NCBI GenBank assembly: GCA_900319225.1 | Contig: ONNV01000005.1 | Coordinates: 1-64,000 of the forward strand | Source: an uncultured Prevotellaceae bacterium | GTDB taxonomy: Bacteria > Bacteroidota > Bacteroidia > Bacteroidales > Bacteroidaceae | Reading direction: 5' to 3' | DNA: 64,000 bases | Shown here: positions 32,875-41,855 of the stretch, one piece after another | How the letters are laid out: every line of letters starts with the position of its first letter | Position numbering within the stretch: the stretch's first letter is position 1 | Made by a program: the position numbers and the translations under genes | The notes under the pieces: model-generated | Told to the model about the DNA's origin: nothing | The model's database searches: none | Seen by the model: only the letters and a program-made list of their open reading frames with translations

Positions 32875-35800
32875 TTAACGGATGTTGGATTTGCCGGGAG
32901 TGGCCACAGATGCGCTGAATGCATCGCCTGCTCCGTGATTAACGGTTACGGGAGCTCCCAGTGTGATTCCGCTTCCGGTCAGGTAACTGCCTGCGGCAAC
33001 ACTCTCCTTTAGTCCGGTGGCAAGCGTGATGACATCGGGCTGGGCGGGCTGCTGCGGACGGCCCCAACCGCCACGGCGCGGAGTCATCTGGATGGCGCTG
33101 ATTATATAACTGTCAGAGCCGATGGTTATGGTCTGGCCGTTCTGGAATCCCTGTGCGCTGGCTACGGATATTTTGGTCTCGTTCCTGGCGGCATCGGCCG
33201 AAATGGTTGTGGCACCTGCGGTACCGATAGTGGCAATCCTTACTTTCTCCATAGTACTGCCTGAGCCCAGATACATAACCTGACCTATTGAGAGTCCCTG
33301 AACGGATGTAACCTTTACGTTATCCTGTCCGGCCTGTACGGGTGCGGCTATGGTCATGGCCTGTCCGGTGTGGAAATCCAGCTTGTTGTCATCAGTGTCA
33401 AAACCGTCGGGGTAACGGCCTGTGCTCAGATCCGGACCTGCTGCGGGTGCTGCGGGAGCGGCTCCGAATGCGCCGAATCCGCCACGGCCGCGTCCTGACT
33501 GCGGAACGGGAGCATATGCGCCCTCGGCACCTGCACCTGAATCACCGTGATAACCCTCGGCCAGCCACGGGTCAACCAGACCGCCGTAGTTCATGGCGTC
33601 CACAATCAGACCCTTGCCGTTGCGCAGTGTCATGTTGCCGCGTGAACCGTCCAGAACCGGGCCTCCGAACAGCAGGTCGGGCTCTGCATCACCCTGATAA
33701 CCTGCATTCTGAACCTTTACATCCAGGACCACGCTGTTGATGGCGTGCTTTTTGGCAAGCGGCTTGTCAAGCTCAATTGCGTATATAAGAGGCAGTACAG
33801 GCTCGTTGCTGGAGTGGTCAAACCTGGTTGCGGGCTCAAATGTGATACCTGTTCCGTTTACAGCGAACGGCATGTTGCTTGAGTGGTCAAACTTGAGCGG
33901 CTCCTCCAGTTCAAGACCGGTGCCGGGGTTGTCATTGGGTCCCAGCGGGCCGTTGAACGTGTTGCGTGACGACTGCGTGCCTACGCTCTTTACGGTAACC
34001 CACTCAACGCCGTGACCCTCGGAGTCTATGTCAAGACGGATCTTATCGCCGGCGGTGATGTTCTGGGTGCTTGAAACCTTGATGTTGGTATCACCCTTCT
34101 TGGCATCGGCCGATAACCATGCCTGCGTGCCGGGCTTGCCTACCTCGGTTACAGTCACAACCTCATACTTCTCAAGTGAATTGGAGACAGCGGGGTAGGT
34201 CGAGCCGTATCCGATGGCCATCTTCTGACCTGCCTGGAATCCGGCTGTGCTGGTTACGGGGATGTTGGTGGAGCCTGCAGGGATGGTGATAACCGGACCC
34301 TCGGGCAGAGGCTGCCATACGGTGGTGGGATTGCCTGCGGGAGCTGCGCCGCGGAACATACCCTGCTGCGGCTGCTGTGCCTGAGGCTGGATGATGTTCT
34401 TTACGGTACGCACCTCGGCCTCACTGCCTGTGCCGATGGTAATCTCGTGGCCGGCCTCGATTCCGGCAACACTGCGTACATAAATCACGTTGTCACCCTT
34501 GGCTGCATCAACTGATAGGCCTGAGTTGCTTATTCCCATCAGATAGAATGACTTGGGCGCAAGTTTGGTGCCCTTGGGGATGTTTATTGATGAGAAGTAG
34601 GGCAGGTTGACTGCGTGGTGAGTGAATGTCCAGCCCGACAGGTTGACAGCCTTCTCACCGGCGTTGTAAAGCTCAATGAATGAGTTGGTCTGGTTGCCGC
34701 TGCCATCGGCTATGCGGAACTCGTTTATCTTGACGGGCTCCACATTACGTACCTTCTGGGCGGCTGTCCACTGGCTCTTGCCTGCGTCCCAGCTGGCCTT
34801 TGCTGAAAGGTCGGCGTTGATGAGTTTCTTGCCCGATGTAACCGAGAATGTTACTGCAACGCTCTGGCCCGGCTCAACCGGGAATCCTATCTTGCGTACC
34901 TTGCCCTTGCCGTTTGCCACAACGCTCTTCCAGCATCTGGGGGTTACCAGACTGATTTCAAGGTCGTTGATGGTCTGGCCCGATGTGTTGGTGAAGACTG
35001 CGGTTACGTTCTGAGTGGTCTTGGGTGCGAATGTCTGCAGCAGGTTGGGCTTGTCAACCTTGTTTGCGGCGCTTATGCTGAGCATTGAAACGTCATATCC
35101 GGCTGCTACCACATTTGCCTGGATAGCCTGGTTGGTCTCAAGAGTGGGGAATGTGCCGGGAGCGGTCATGGCACCCTCGTAGAATGTGCCCGATGAGCCG
35201 TTGGAGTTGTCACCGCCGTTACCCAGCAGGATGGCGCCCTGCTTGCGCATGGGATCGTAACTGCTGCGTGGGTTCTGGATGCGCTGTCCGTCATACATTA
35301 TCTGTAGGCTGCCGCCCTGGGCGTTGCCGCCCATGGAACGCCAGTGGTGAGGCTCACCATCGGCTGTGGCGGTTACGAAGCGCCAGCTTATGCTGGGCAG
35401 GTCGGCGCAGTACTTGTCGTTGGGATCGGGGTTGACGCAACCTACCAGGTTGTTCTCCTGGTCGGTCATGATCCACGGGCCTGGAGCCTGTCCGTGATAC
35501 CATGAGGGCTGGTTGCCGTAGTATGTGGTCTCCATCGTACCGTCACCGTCGTCGCGGCTGTCGGTCTCGGCGTTACCGTAGTCAAAGCAGCAGCCGGTGT
35601 TGTAGTGGTGGCCGTTTATGACCCAGTACTGGCCTTCGGCCTGGTCATCGACCGCGGTGCCGTGGGTATCGTTCCAGCGCAGTCCCATACCGGCGGTGAT
35701 GAACACACCATAGACCTTGTGGCCCATCAGTGTTACGGGAGCCCAATCGGCCATCGGCACATTATTGAATCCGCCCATTGCCTGGCCGCTGAATCCTCCG

Positions 35801-36189
35801 CGCGGGGCCTGCTGCAGATGGTTCTCCTTGCCTGACTGGTCATAGATTACGGTTATCCAGCAGTAGGTGTCCTTGCAGAAGCGGTCCTGTGCGGCGGCAT
35901 CGGCATAACCTCCGGGGTCACCGGCCGATGGCTGAACCACGCCTATGTCAAGTGTCTTACCGTCGCTCTGGCGCATTACCTGATAGAGCGGGCCGTTGTA
36001 GGATTTGTAGAGAGCGCGGGTGGTTGAATGCGCTGCAACGCAGGGCGCACCACCTTTGGCATAGACATCACAAGGCCCGTCGGGGCGCTGCGGGATGCGG
36101 CTGTCACCTGCCGCAACGGCTACGGTGGCAATTAGGACCGGGGCTAAGGCTACTCCGGCCAACAAAAGGACAATAGATGATTTTTTCAT
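32875..36189 (-). CDS. GH54 alpha-L-arabinofuranosidase with LTD and repeat modules
   Basis: An 1104-residue secreted enzyme. Residues 1-27 are the signal peptide. Residues 38-370 are a GH54 catalytic domain (GPCDVYAKGGAPCVAAHSTT) with the expected nucleophile Glu220 in TMETTYYG and acid/base Asp327 in GGDNS. Cys40/Cys50, Cys105/Cys110 and vicinal Cys200-Cys201 match the disulfides known in Aspergillus AbfB. A NEW3-like beta domain (about 380-480) and a lamin-tail-like domain (about 487-570) follow. Five repeats of about 35-40 residues, of the form GxTxIxVxSxxGFxxGQxxxIG, come next. The CBM42 of fungal enzymes is absent. It should release arabinose from arabinan or arabinoxylan. GH54 is mainly known from fungi and actinobacteria, so transfer is likely. 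Confidence 0.88.
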   Translation of the reverse strand: MKKSSIVLLLAGVALAPVLIATVAVAAGDSRIPQRPDGPCDVYAKGGAPCVAAHSTTRALYKSYNGPLYQVMRQSDGKTLDIGVVQPSAGDPGGYADAAAQDRFCKDTYCWITVIYDQSGKENHLQQAPRGGFSGQAMGGFNNVPMADWAPVTLMGHKVYGVFITAGMGLRWNDTHGTAVDDQAEGQYWVINGHHYNTGCCFDYGNAETDSRDDGDGTMETTYYGNQPSWYHGQAPGPWIMTDQENNLVGCVNPDPNDKYCADLPSISWRFVTATADGEPHHWRSMGGNAQGGSLQIMYDGQRIQNPRSSYDPMRKQGAILLGNGGDNSNGSSGTFYEGAMTAPGTFPTLETNQAIQANVVAAGYDVSMLSISAANKVDKPNLLQTFAPKTTQNVTAVFTNTSGQTINDLEISLVTPRCWKSVVANGKGKVRKIGFPVEPGQSVAVTFSVTSGKKLINADLSAKASWDAGKSQWTAAQKVRNVEPVKINEFRIADGSGNQTNSFIELYNAGEKAVNLSGWTFTHHAVNLPYFSSINIPKGTKLAPKSFYLMGISNSGLSVDAAKGDNVIYVRSVAGIEAGHEITIGTGSEAEVRTVKNIIQPQAQQPQQGMFRGAAPAGNPTTVWQPLPEGPVITIPAGSTNIPVTSTAGFQAGQKMAIGYGSTYPAVSNSLEKYEVVTVTEVGKPGTQAWLSADAKKGDTNIKVSSTQNITAGDKIRLDIDSEGHGVEWVTVKSVGTQSSRNTFNGPLGPNDNPGTGLELEEPLKFDHSSNMPFAVNGTGITFEPATRFDHSSNEPVLPLIYAIELDKPLAKKHAINSVVLDVKVQNAGYQGDAEPDLLFGGPVLDGSRGNMTLRNGKGLIVDAMNYGGLVDPWLAEGYHGDSGAGAEGAYAPVPQSGRGRGGFGAFGAAPAAPAAGPDLSTGRYPDGFDTDDNKLDFHTGQAMTIAAPVQAGQDNVKVTSVQGLSIGQVMYLGSGSTMEKVRIATIGTAGATTISADAARNETKISVASAQGFQNGQTITIGSDSYIISAIQMTPRRGGWGRPQQPAQPDVITLATGLKESVAAGSYLTGSGITLGAPVTVNHGAGDAFSASVATPGKSNIR

Positions 36190-36201
36190 AAGATTATTGG
36201 G

Positions 36202-37701
36202 TTAGTAAGTTATTACGGGCGGGATTGCAACGCGGGCGGGCTCGGTGCGGCCGGGCAGGCCGAATGCGGTGAACTCTATCACTCCAAGCTGGGTGCCGGG
36301 CCATTCTGTAACGGTCAGTCGGACAAAACGGGCCTCTACCGGCTTGAACTCCTCAAAGATGGTGTTGCGCTGCTCCGCGTTGGAGGTCTTGTCAAGGACA
36401 GTGGTGTAGGTATCACCGTCAAGCGATACATCTACCTTATATTTATATACAGTTCCGATGCCACCGCCACCGCCGAATCCTCGGCGGCCGCCGGCGTTGA
36501 ACATTATGCGTACTGCATCCACGTCAAAGAGCTGGACCTCGTCAAAACGGGTGGCGGGTGAGAGTTCTATGGTGATGGAAGGCTCCGGGTCCTGAGGATC
36601 GGGCTCCCAGACGGTGCCGCTGGAGTTATCCACAGCGTATGATGCGTATCGGCCCGGCTGCTGTGACGAGAACTTGGAGAGCGCGTTCATGGCGTTCATC
36701 TTGTTGATGGTCACGGGCAGTGATGCACGGGCTGATTTGACTCCGGGTGCGGGCTGGGGAGTGTCGGTAATCTGTACGGACCAGCGGCCCTTCTTGTCAA
36801 CATCGATGCGGTCCATGCCTATGCGGCGGCCTCCGGGCGGGTTGGAGAGTACAATGGTGTAGAACTGCCACAGACCACCATCGGGACCTTCCACAACGCT
36901 GCCGTGGGCGGTGCCGGTTACAAGTCCTTCGGTCTTGCGCAGGAGCGGGTTGTTATCGGCATAAGTGTAGGGACCCAGCGGGTGCTTGGCGGTGTAGTAG
37001 CCCTCGGCGTATGTTTTCCATTGGGTGCCCGATGCCGAATACTGCATGTAATAGGTGCCTTTGTATTTGAAGAGCCAGGGGCCTTCTATCCATGCCACAC
37101 CGGTATATTCGTTCATCTCGCCGTAACGCTCCCACTCGTGTTTGGGGTTGAAACTGAACAGGTGGGTGGGCTTATCGGCAAAACGGTTCAGGTGGTCAGG
37201 GTCAAGAGGCACTCCGAATATGCCGCTTATGCCTCGGCCCGAGTAGAACAGATAGGGCTTGTCATCATCTATGAAAATGTGCATATCAAACGGCTCGTTC
37301 CAGCCGCCCTCCACATCGGGGGTGTTCTCCCATTCGCCCAGGACGGAGTAGGGGCCCAGCGGGTTATCGGCCACATATAGCGGGCAATCATTGCCGGACA
37401 TGTAGTATTTGCCACGGAATTTGACCACATCGGGAGCCACGGGCACGCGCTGCACGGGTGTGAATTCCCAGTCCAGCATGTTGTCGCTGTGCCAGGCGCC
37501 GCCTCCGGTGCAGAACATGTAGTATCGGCCGTCATCGTCACGCATTACCGATACGTCGCCCGATGCGTTGCCGCCCGGACCTATCACCATAGGCAGCGGA
37601 TTGCAGTACCTGCGGCCATCGGTCACATCATTATTCACGCTCTGCTGTGCTCCTGTGCAGGATACCAGCATGATGGTCAGTAATATAAGGCTCTTTTTCA
37701 T
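36202..37701 (-). CDS. GH43 glycosidase with C-terminal F5/8-type domain, lipoprotein
   Basis: A 499-residue lipoprotein (lipobox LVSC at about residue 15). The GH43 five-bladed propeller covers about 25-320, with catalytic Asp in SGDVSVMRDDDG, Asp in FDMHIFIDDD and Glu in WIEGPWLF. A discoidin (F5/8 type C) carbohydrate-binding domain covers about 340-485. Xylosidase or arabinofuranosidase activity is expected. I chose ATG 37701, at the signal peptide. It lies 12 bp upstream of the GH54 gene and heads the arabinose-releasing operon. Confidence 0.88.
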   Translation of the reverse strand: MKKSLILLTIMLVSCTGAQQSVNNDVTDGRRYCNPLPMVIGPGGNASGDVSVMRDDDGRYYMFCTGGGAWHSDNMLDWEFTPVQRVPVAPDVVKFRGKYYMSGNDCPLYVADNPLGPYSVLGEWENTPDVEGGWNEPFDMHIFIDDDKPYLFYSGRGISGIFGVPLDPDHLNRFADKPTHLFSFNPKHEWERYGEMNEYTGVAWIEGPWLFKYKGTYYMQYSASGTQWKTYAEGYYTAKHPLGPYTYADNNPLLRKTEGLVTGTAHGSVVEGPDGGLWQFYTIVLSNPPGGRRIGMDRIDVDKKGRWSVQITDTPQPAPGVKSARASLPVTINKMNAMNALSKFSSQQPGRYASYAVDNSSGTVWEPDPQDPEPSITIELSPATRFDEVQLFDVDAVRIMFNAGGRRGFGGGGGIGTVYKYKVDVSLDGDTYTTVLDKTSNAEQRNTIFEEFKPVEARFVRLTVTEWPGTQLGVIEFTAFGLPGRTEPARVAIPPVITY

Positions 37702-37726
37702 ACTGCGAATATATGAAAAATGATGC

Positions 37727-37765
37727 AAAGTGACGCAAAACGAAACGACCCCTTTGCGTCACTTT
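37727..37765. terminator. 13-bp stem hairpin between uup and GH43
   Basis: AAAGTGACGCAAA (37727-37739) and TTTGCGTCACTTT (37753-37765) form a perfect 13-bp stem. On the minus strand it lies across the stop codon of the ABC-F gene and is followed by a T-containing run, so it probably ends that transcript before the GH43 operon starts. It also resembles a REP unit. Confidence 0.6.
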
Positions 37766-39534
37766 TCGCTCAGCTCGAGCCAGCGCATGGTGATAGTGTC
37801 GGTGCGATCCATTATTTGGCCGATGCGGGCGGATTTCTGCTGGAGTTGGTCGTAGGGGAGGGTACCGCTGTTAAGTTCCTGCTCAAGTTGGGCTTTCTCC
37901 TCCTCAAGCTGCTGGAGTTCCTGCTCAATCTGCTCCATTTCACGTTTCTCCTTGAAGGTGAGTTTTACGGGCCTGTTAGTGGTTGCTGTGGGTTGCTGCG
38001 CTGTAGTGGCTGGCTTGCTCTTGGCGGCTGCGGCGGCTTTCTCCTCATCCTCCTTGAGCACCTTGTACTCCATGTAGTCGCTGTACGACGATGGGAAGTT
38101 GGTAACCTTGCCGTCACCCTCAAATACCAGCAGATGATGGGCAATCTTGTCCATGAAGTATCGGTCATGTGATACCACTATCACACATCCCTTGAACTGT
38201 GCAATATACTCCTCAAGTACCTGGAGCGTCATAATGTCCAGGTCATTGGTGGGCTCGTCCAGAATCAGGAAATTGGGGCTCTGCATCAGGATGGTGCACA
38301 GATATAATCTGCGGCGCTCGCCTCCGCTCAGCTTGCTCACGTAACTGTACTGCGTCTTGGGCGTAAAGAGAAATTTCTGCAGGAACTGCCCGGCCGACAT
38401 TCGGCGCCCGTCATCCAGGACTATGTGATCGGCAATGGCGGTCACCACGTCAATCACCTTGGCATCGTCGGGAAATGTGAGTCCACCCTGTGAGTAGTAA
38501 CCTATCTTAAGAGTGGTTCCACGATCTATAACACCGCTGTCGGGCTGCTCAATGCCCAAAAGCAGCTTGAGGAAAGTGGATTTGCCTACGCCGTTTTCAC
38601 CTATTATACCAAGTTTCTCGTAGCGGGTAAAGATGTAGCTGAAATCCTTGAGTATTATCTTGTCACCGAACGCCTTGCTAAGGTGTTCAATATCAAATAT
38701 CTTTTTGCCGATGTACGATGCCTTGACATCCAGGGCCACGCTCTGCTCGTCGCGGCGGTGCTGCAGGCGCTCCTCAAGTTGATGGAACGATTCTTTGCGG
38801 TAGCGGGCCTTGCCTCCGCGGGCGCAGGGCATGCGGCGCATCCAGTCCAGTTCGCGTCGGTAGAGGTTCAGGTCACTCTCGCGCTGCGATGACTCGGCAT
38901 CCAGGCGCTCCTGGCGTTTTTCCAGATAGTAGCTGTAATTGCCGGAATAGGAGTAGGCGCGGAAATCATCAATCTCTATGATGCGGTTGCACACGCGGTC
39001 CAGCAGATATCGGTCGTGAGTAACCATGAACAGGGTCAGGCGGCTGGCTGTCAGGTAATCCTCGAGCCATTCCGTGACCTCTACGTCCAGGTGGTTGGTG
39101 GGCTCGTCCAGAATCAGGAAATCGGGCTCCTGCATCAGTGCCTGGGCCAATGCAACCCGTTTGGCCTGGCCTCCGGAGAGCTGGTCTATGGGTTTGTCAA
39201 AATGGGACACGCCCAGTTTTGTAAGCAGCTGGCGGGCACGCAGCAGTTTCTCGTCATCGGACTCCGGGCAACATGCGGTCAGCACGTTGGCGCCCTTGGG
39301 GAATACCGGGGTCTGCACCAGATAGGCGGTGCGGATGTCACGGCGGAAGGTGATTGTGCCGCTGCGGTAATCGGCCTTACCGGCAATCACGTCCAGCAGG
39401 GTGCTTTTGCCCTGGCCGTTGCGTGCTATAAGTCCCACCTTCTCACTCTGGTTGATATTGAGTGAGAGGCCGTCAAAAATCACGCGGTCGCCGAATGACT
39501 TGCTCAGTCCGTCTATCTGCAGAAAACTCTCCAT
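37759..39534 (-). CDS. uup: ABC-F ATPase, Uup-like
   Basis: About 591 residues with two ABC ATPase domains and no membrane segments. Walker A motifs are ARNGQGKST and GENGVGKST, signatures LSGGQAKRV and LSGGERRRL, and Walker B motifs LILDEPTNHLD and LILDEPTNDLD. The inter-domain linker is the ABC-F type. The C-terminal Lys/Glu-rich coiled coil (about 520-590) is typical of Uup. These proteins act on ribosomes or on replication intermediates. I chose ATG 39534; an in-frame ATG at 39579 adds residues outside the family. Confidence 0.92.
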   Translation of the reverse strand: MESFLQIDGLSKSFGDRVIFDGLSLNINQSEKVGLIARNGQGKSTLLDVIAGKADYRSGTITFRRDIRTAYLVQTPVFPKGANVLTACCPESDDEKLLRARQLLTKLGVSHFDKPIDQLSGGQAKRVALAQALMQEPDFLILDEPTNHLDVEVTEWLEDYLTASRLTLFMVTHDRYLLDRVCNRIIEIDDFRAYSYSGNYSYYLEKRQERLDAESSQRESDLNLYRRELDWMRRMPCARGGKARYRKESFHQLEERLQHRRDEQSVALDVKASYIGKKIFDIEHLSKAFGDKIILKDFSYIFTRYEKLGIIGENGVGKSTFLKLLLGIEQPDSGVIDRGTTLKIGYYSQGGLTFPDDAKVIDVVTAIADHIVLDDGRRMSAGQFLQKFLFTPKTQYSYVSKLSGGERRRLYLCTILMQSPNFLILDEPTNDLDIMTLQVLEEYIAQFKGCVIVVSHDRYFMDKIAHHLLVFEGDGKVTNFPSSYSDYMEYKVLKEDEEKAAAAAKSKPATTAQQPTATTNRPVKLTFKEKREMEQIEQELQQLEEEKAQLEQELNSGTLPYDQLQQKSARIGQIMDRTDTITMRWLELSEK

Positions 39535-39543
39535 ATCGGTCCG

Positions 39544-39551
39544 CAAAGATA
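39544..39551 (-). promoter_or_regulatory. -7 promoter element of uup
   Basis: On the minus strand TATCTTTG matches TAnnTTTG and lies 9 bp before the chosen ATG. A nearby palindromic element begins at 39562, so the upstream promoter half may fall within the repeat. Confidence 0.5.
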
Positions 39552-39561
39552 GCACATTTCC

Positions 39562-39703
39562 CGCCAAAGTGTCCCACAACCACCCGCGTAAGAGCGTATT
39601 CCCGTTGGGTTGATTGTGTTACATCACCTCATACAGAGGGTGTGTCCCACAGTAAAATGGCTCACACGCCTCAGAAAGCGTCCGTTTGTGGGACACTTTG
39701 GCG
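39562..39703. repeat. 142-bp palindrome-ended element, copy 1
   Basis: Perfect 18-bp terminal inverted arms CGCCAAAGTGTCCCACAA (39562-39579; mirror 39686-39703). A conserved core TGTGTTACAT ... CCTCAT ... GGGTGTGTCCCAC is shared with a second copy of exactly the same length at 43530-43671. The remaining interior differs between copies. It lies between the divergent uup and CE2 esterase genes. A non-autonomous mobile repeat is the simplest reading. Confidence 0.9.
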
Positions 39704-39711
39704 AAAAAGAG

Positions 39712-39719
39712 TATATTTG
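39712..39719 (+). promoter_or_regulatory. -7 promoter element of the CE2 operon
   Basis: TATATTTG matches the consensus and lies 22 bp before ATG 39742. TTTG copies occur upstream, inside the arm of the palindromic element, at 23 bp and 11 bp spacing rather than 19. The repeat may thus contribute to the promoter. Confidence 0.45.
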
Positions 39720-39741
39720 CGTATCGTAACCATTATTCAAA

Positions 39742-40860
39742 ATGAGATTATCTGCGTTTCCACTGATTCTTGCTCTTACGGCAGCAGTGCCTGTATCCGC
39801 TGTTCAGACTACCCCGGCATCGGACGGCCGCATCACATACGTGGGCCGTACCCTGGCGGCTGACGGCGACGTGAGTTTTGACTGGAGTTCCACTTACGCT
39901 AAGATATCGTTCCAGGGCGATTATCTGGCCGTGCGTGCATCGGACACGGGTAAGGACTATTTCAATGTCTGGATTGACCGTGAAATGAGCGCCGAAGCTG
40001 ACAAGGTGCTTTGTATAAACTCGGCCGATACCATTCTCACGATTGTAAGCAGTGCCGATTTCAGCAAGAAGGGCAAGAAGCAGGCCAGCCATTCGGTGAT
40101 AATCCAGAAACGCACCGAGGCCGATCAGGGCCGTACCACATTCCATGAGTTCGTGACTGATAAGGGGCTGCTGCAGGCGGCGCCGGTCAAGGAGCGCCTG
40201 ATTGAGTTTGTGGGCGATTCATACACCTGCGGTTATGGCATTGAGAATAGCATCTCGCGTAACCGATACACCCCTGAAACCCAGAACACATCCAAAACAT
40301 ATTGTGCACTGCTGGCCCGTTATTTCGATGCCGATTTCATAACGGTGTCGCATTCGGGAATGGGAATCAGCCGTAACTATGATGATAGGGACAAGAATGC
40401 CCGCTGGTATATGCCTGACCGATACACCTGCACTTTTGACAATGCACGCCAGCCCAAATGGGAGCCGGGTGACCTTAACCCCGATATCACCATGATTTAT
40501 CTGGGGCAGAACGATTTCTCGACCGAGCGCCAGCCCATGCGAGATCCGTTCAAGCGCAATTACAAGCGTCTTATCAAGGCCATCAAGGATTATTACGGTG
40601 AGGATCACCCCATACTGTGCGTATCGACCAAGGTTGACAAACTGCTGTTTGACTTTGTGCGCGAGTGCGTTGAGGAGTGCGGCTACAAGAACGTCTATTA
40701 CGACGGAATGTTCCAGGCCGTGCATCTGGACAATGACCGGGAGCTTGGCGCAGACTGGCATCCCAACTGGAAGGCTCACATAAAGCTGGCCTATGCCCTG
40801 ATTCCCTATTTTTCTACTATAACCGGCTGGGATATGCAGCCTTCAAAACCTATAGAATAG
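39742..40860 (+). CDS. CE2-type acetyl esterase (SGNH hydrolase)
   Basis: A 372-residue secreted esterase with signal peptide (about residues 1-20). An N-terminal jelly-roll domain of about 130 residues is followed by an SGNH hydrolase domain with catalytic Ser in GDSYTCGYG, the GxND-type block YLGQNDF, and Asp-His in DWHPNW. This two-domain order is that of carbohydrate esterase family 2, which removes acetyl groups from xylan and other glycans. It lies 1 bp before an MBL hydrolase gene. It may assist the GH43/GH54 enzymes nearby. Confidence 0.9.
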   Translation: MRLSAFPLILALTAAVPVSAVQTTPASDGRITYVGRTLAADGDVSFDWSSTYAKISFQGDYLAVRASDTGKDYFNVWIDREMSAEADKVLCINSADTILTIVSSADFSKKGKKQASHSVIIQKRTEADQGRTTFHEFVTDKGLLQAAPVKERLIEFVGDSYTCGYGIENSISRNRYTPETQNTSKTYCALLARYFDADFITVSHSGMGISRNYDDRDKNARWYMPDRYTCTFDNARQPKWEPGDLNPDITMIYLGQNDFSTERQPMRDPFKRNYKRLIKAIKDYYGEDHPILCVSTKVDKLLFDFVRECVEECGYKNVYYDGMFQAVHLDNDRELGADWHPNWKAHIKLAYALIPYFSTITGWDMQPSKPIE

Positions 40861-40861
40861 T

Positions 40862-41701
40862 ATGAAAAATAATATTCTTGCAGCAATTCTGCTTTGCCTT
40901 ATTGCCGGGCCGATGTCGGCTCAGGAGAGTGATGTCAACAGCCGTGACCTTCGCGGTAAAGTGGTTTATGAAGATGACGAGGTGGTGTTCCGCCAGCTGG
41001 ACGAGCATACCTGGATAGGAAACGGACACCGCACTTATAACGAGTCCCTCTATCTGGTGGAGGGAAATGACCGGGCCGTGCTGATTGATGCCGGCACACG
41101 CGTTCCCGGACTGGACAAGATTGTAGCCGGAATCACTTCAAAACCCGTAACGATGATACTCACGCACGGTCATGGAGACCATGTGGGCGGTATAGGCCCG
41201 TTCCCTGAGGTCTGGGTCTGCCAGGCCGATGAAAGGCTCATGCGGAACAGCCAGCGCAATTATTCTGGTCAGGTCAAATACTTTACCGATGGCCAGATTA
41301 TTGATTTGGGTGGACGTGAGCTGGAAGTGATGTTCACTCCCGGACATACGGACGGCAGTGTCACATTCTTTGACAAGGCCAACCACTACGGATTCAGCGG
41401 TGACGCATTCGGATCGACCAACCTGCTTGTGTTCACCTACCTGTCAAACGTTATTTCATCGGCCGCAAAGGTTGAGAAATATATTAAGGAGAATGATATC
41501 AGGTTCCTGTTCCCGGGACATTACAGCGGTGACAACCTGGAGTCTCCTCAGCGCGTGACCGATATAAAGGAGATGTGCCAGGAGGTACTTGACGGCAAGC
41601 GCCAGCCTGTCAAGAGCGACGGCAATAACGGCGGCAACGACCTGATGATTGATGACAAGGGCGTCCGCATTACATTCAGCAGCCGCAACGGAATGAAATG
41701 A
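40862..41701 (+). CDS. Secreted metallo-beta-lactamase-fold hydrolase
   Basis: A 279-residue protein with signal peptide (cleaved after SAQ, residue 20). The metal site is THGHGDHVGG (HxHxDH), then PGHTDGS, FSGDAFG and FPGHYSG, giving a full two-metal MBL centre. The fold hydrolyses thioesters, lactones, phosphodiesters or beta-lactams; this sequence does not show which. It directly follows the CE2 gene, so they form a two-gene transcript ended by the hairpin at 41726. Confidence 0.85.
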   Translation: MKNNILAAILLCLIAGPMSAQESDVNSRDLRGKVVYEDDEVVFRQLDEHTWIGNGHRTYNESLYLVEGNDRAVLIDAGTRVPGLDKIVAGITSKPVTMILTHGHGDHVGGIGPFPEVWVCQADERLMRNSQRNYSGQVKYFTDGQIIDLGGRELEVMFTPGHTDGSVTFFDKANHYGFSGDAFGSTNLLVFTYLSNVISSAAKVEKYIKENDIRFLFPGHYSGDNLESPQRVTDIKEMCQEVLDGKRQPVKSDGNNGGNDLMIDDKGVRITFSSRNGMK

Positions 41702-41725
41702 TCATTTTAACATTTACCGTATCAA

Positions 41726-41759
41726 CCCCGTCCGCCAAACAGGTGTGACGGGGTTTTTA
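41726..41759 (+). terminator. Intrinsic terminator after CE2-MBL genes
   Basis: AACCCCGTC and GACGGGGTT form a 9-bp GC-rich stem followed by TTTTAT. It lies 24 bp after the MBL stop codon. Confidence 0.85.
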
Positions 41760-41779
41760 TGTTAAAATCGGAAATTTGT

Positions 41780-41810
41780 TTTGCCGTTAGGAATATCGCC
41801 CTTACATTTG
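41780..41810 (+). promoter_or_regulatory. Bacteroidetes consensus promoter of the SPFH gene
   Basis: TTTG at 41780-41783 and TACATTTG at 41803-41810 are separated by exactly 19 bp, the canonical primary sigma factor promoter of Bacteroidetes (TTTG-N19-TAnnTTTG). It lies 45 bp before the ATG at 41856. Confidence 0.85.
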
Positions 41811-41855
41811 CGATATCAAATTGATATCAAAACAACATTAAAACAATAAAGGATT

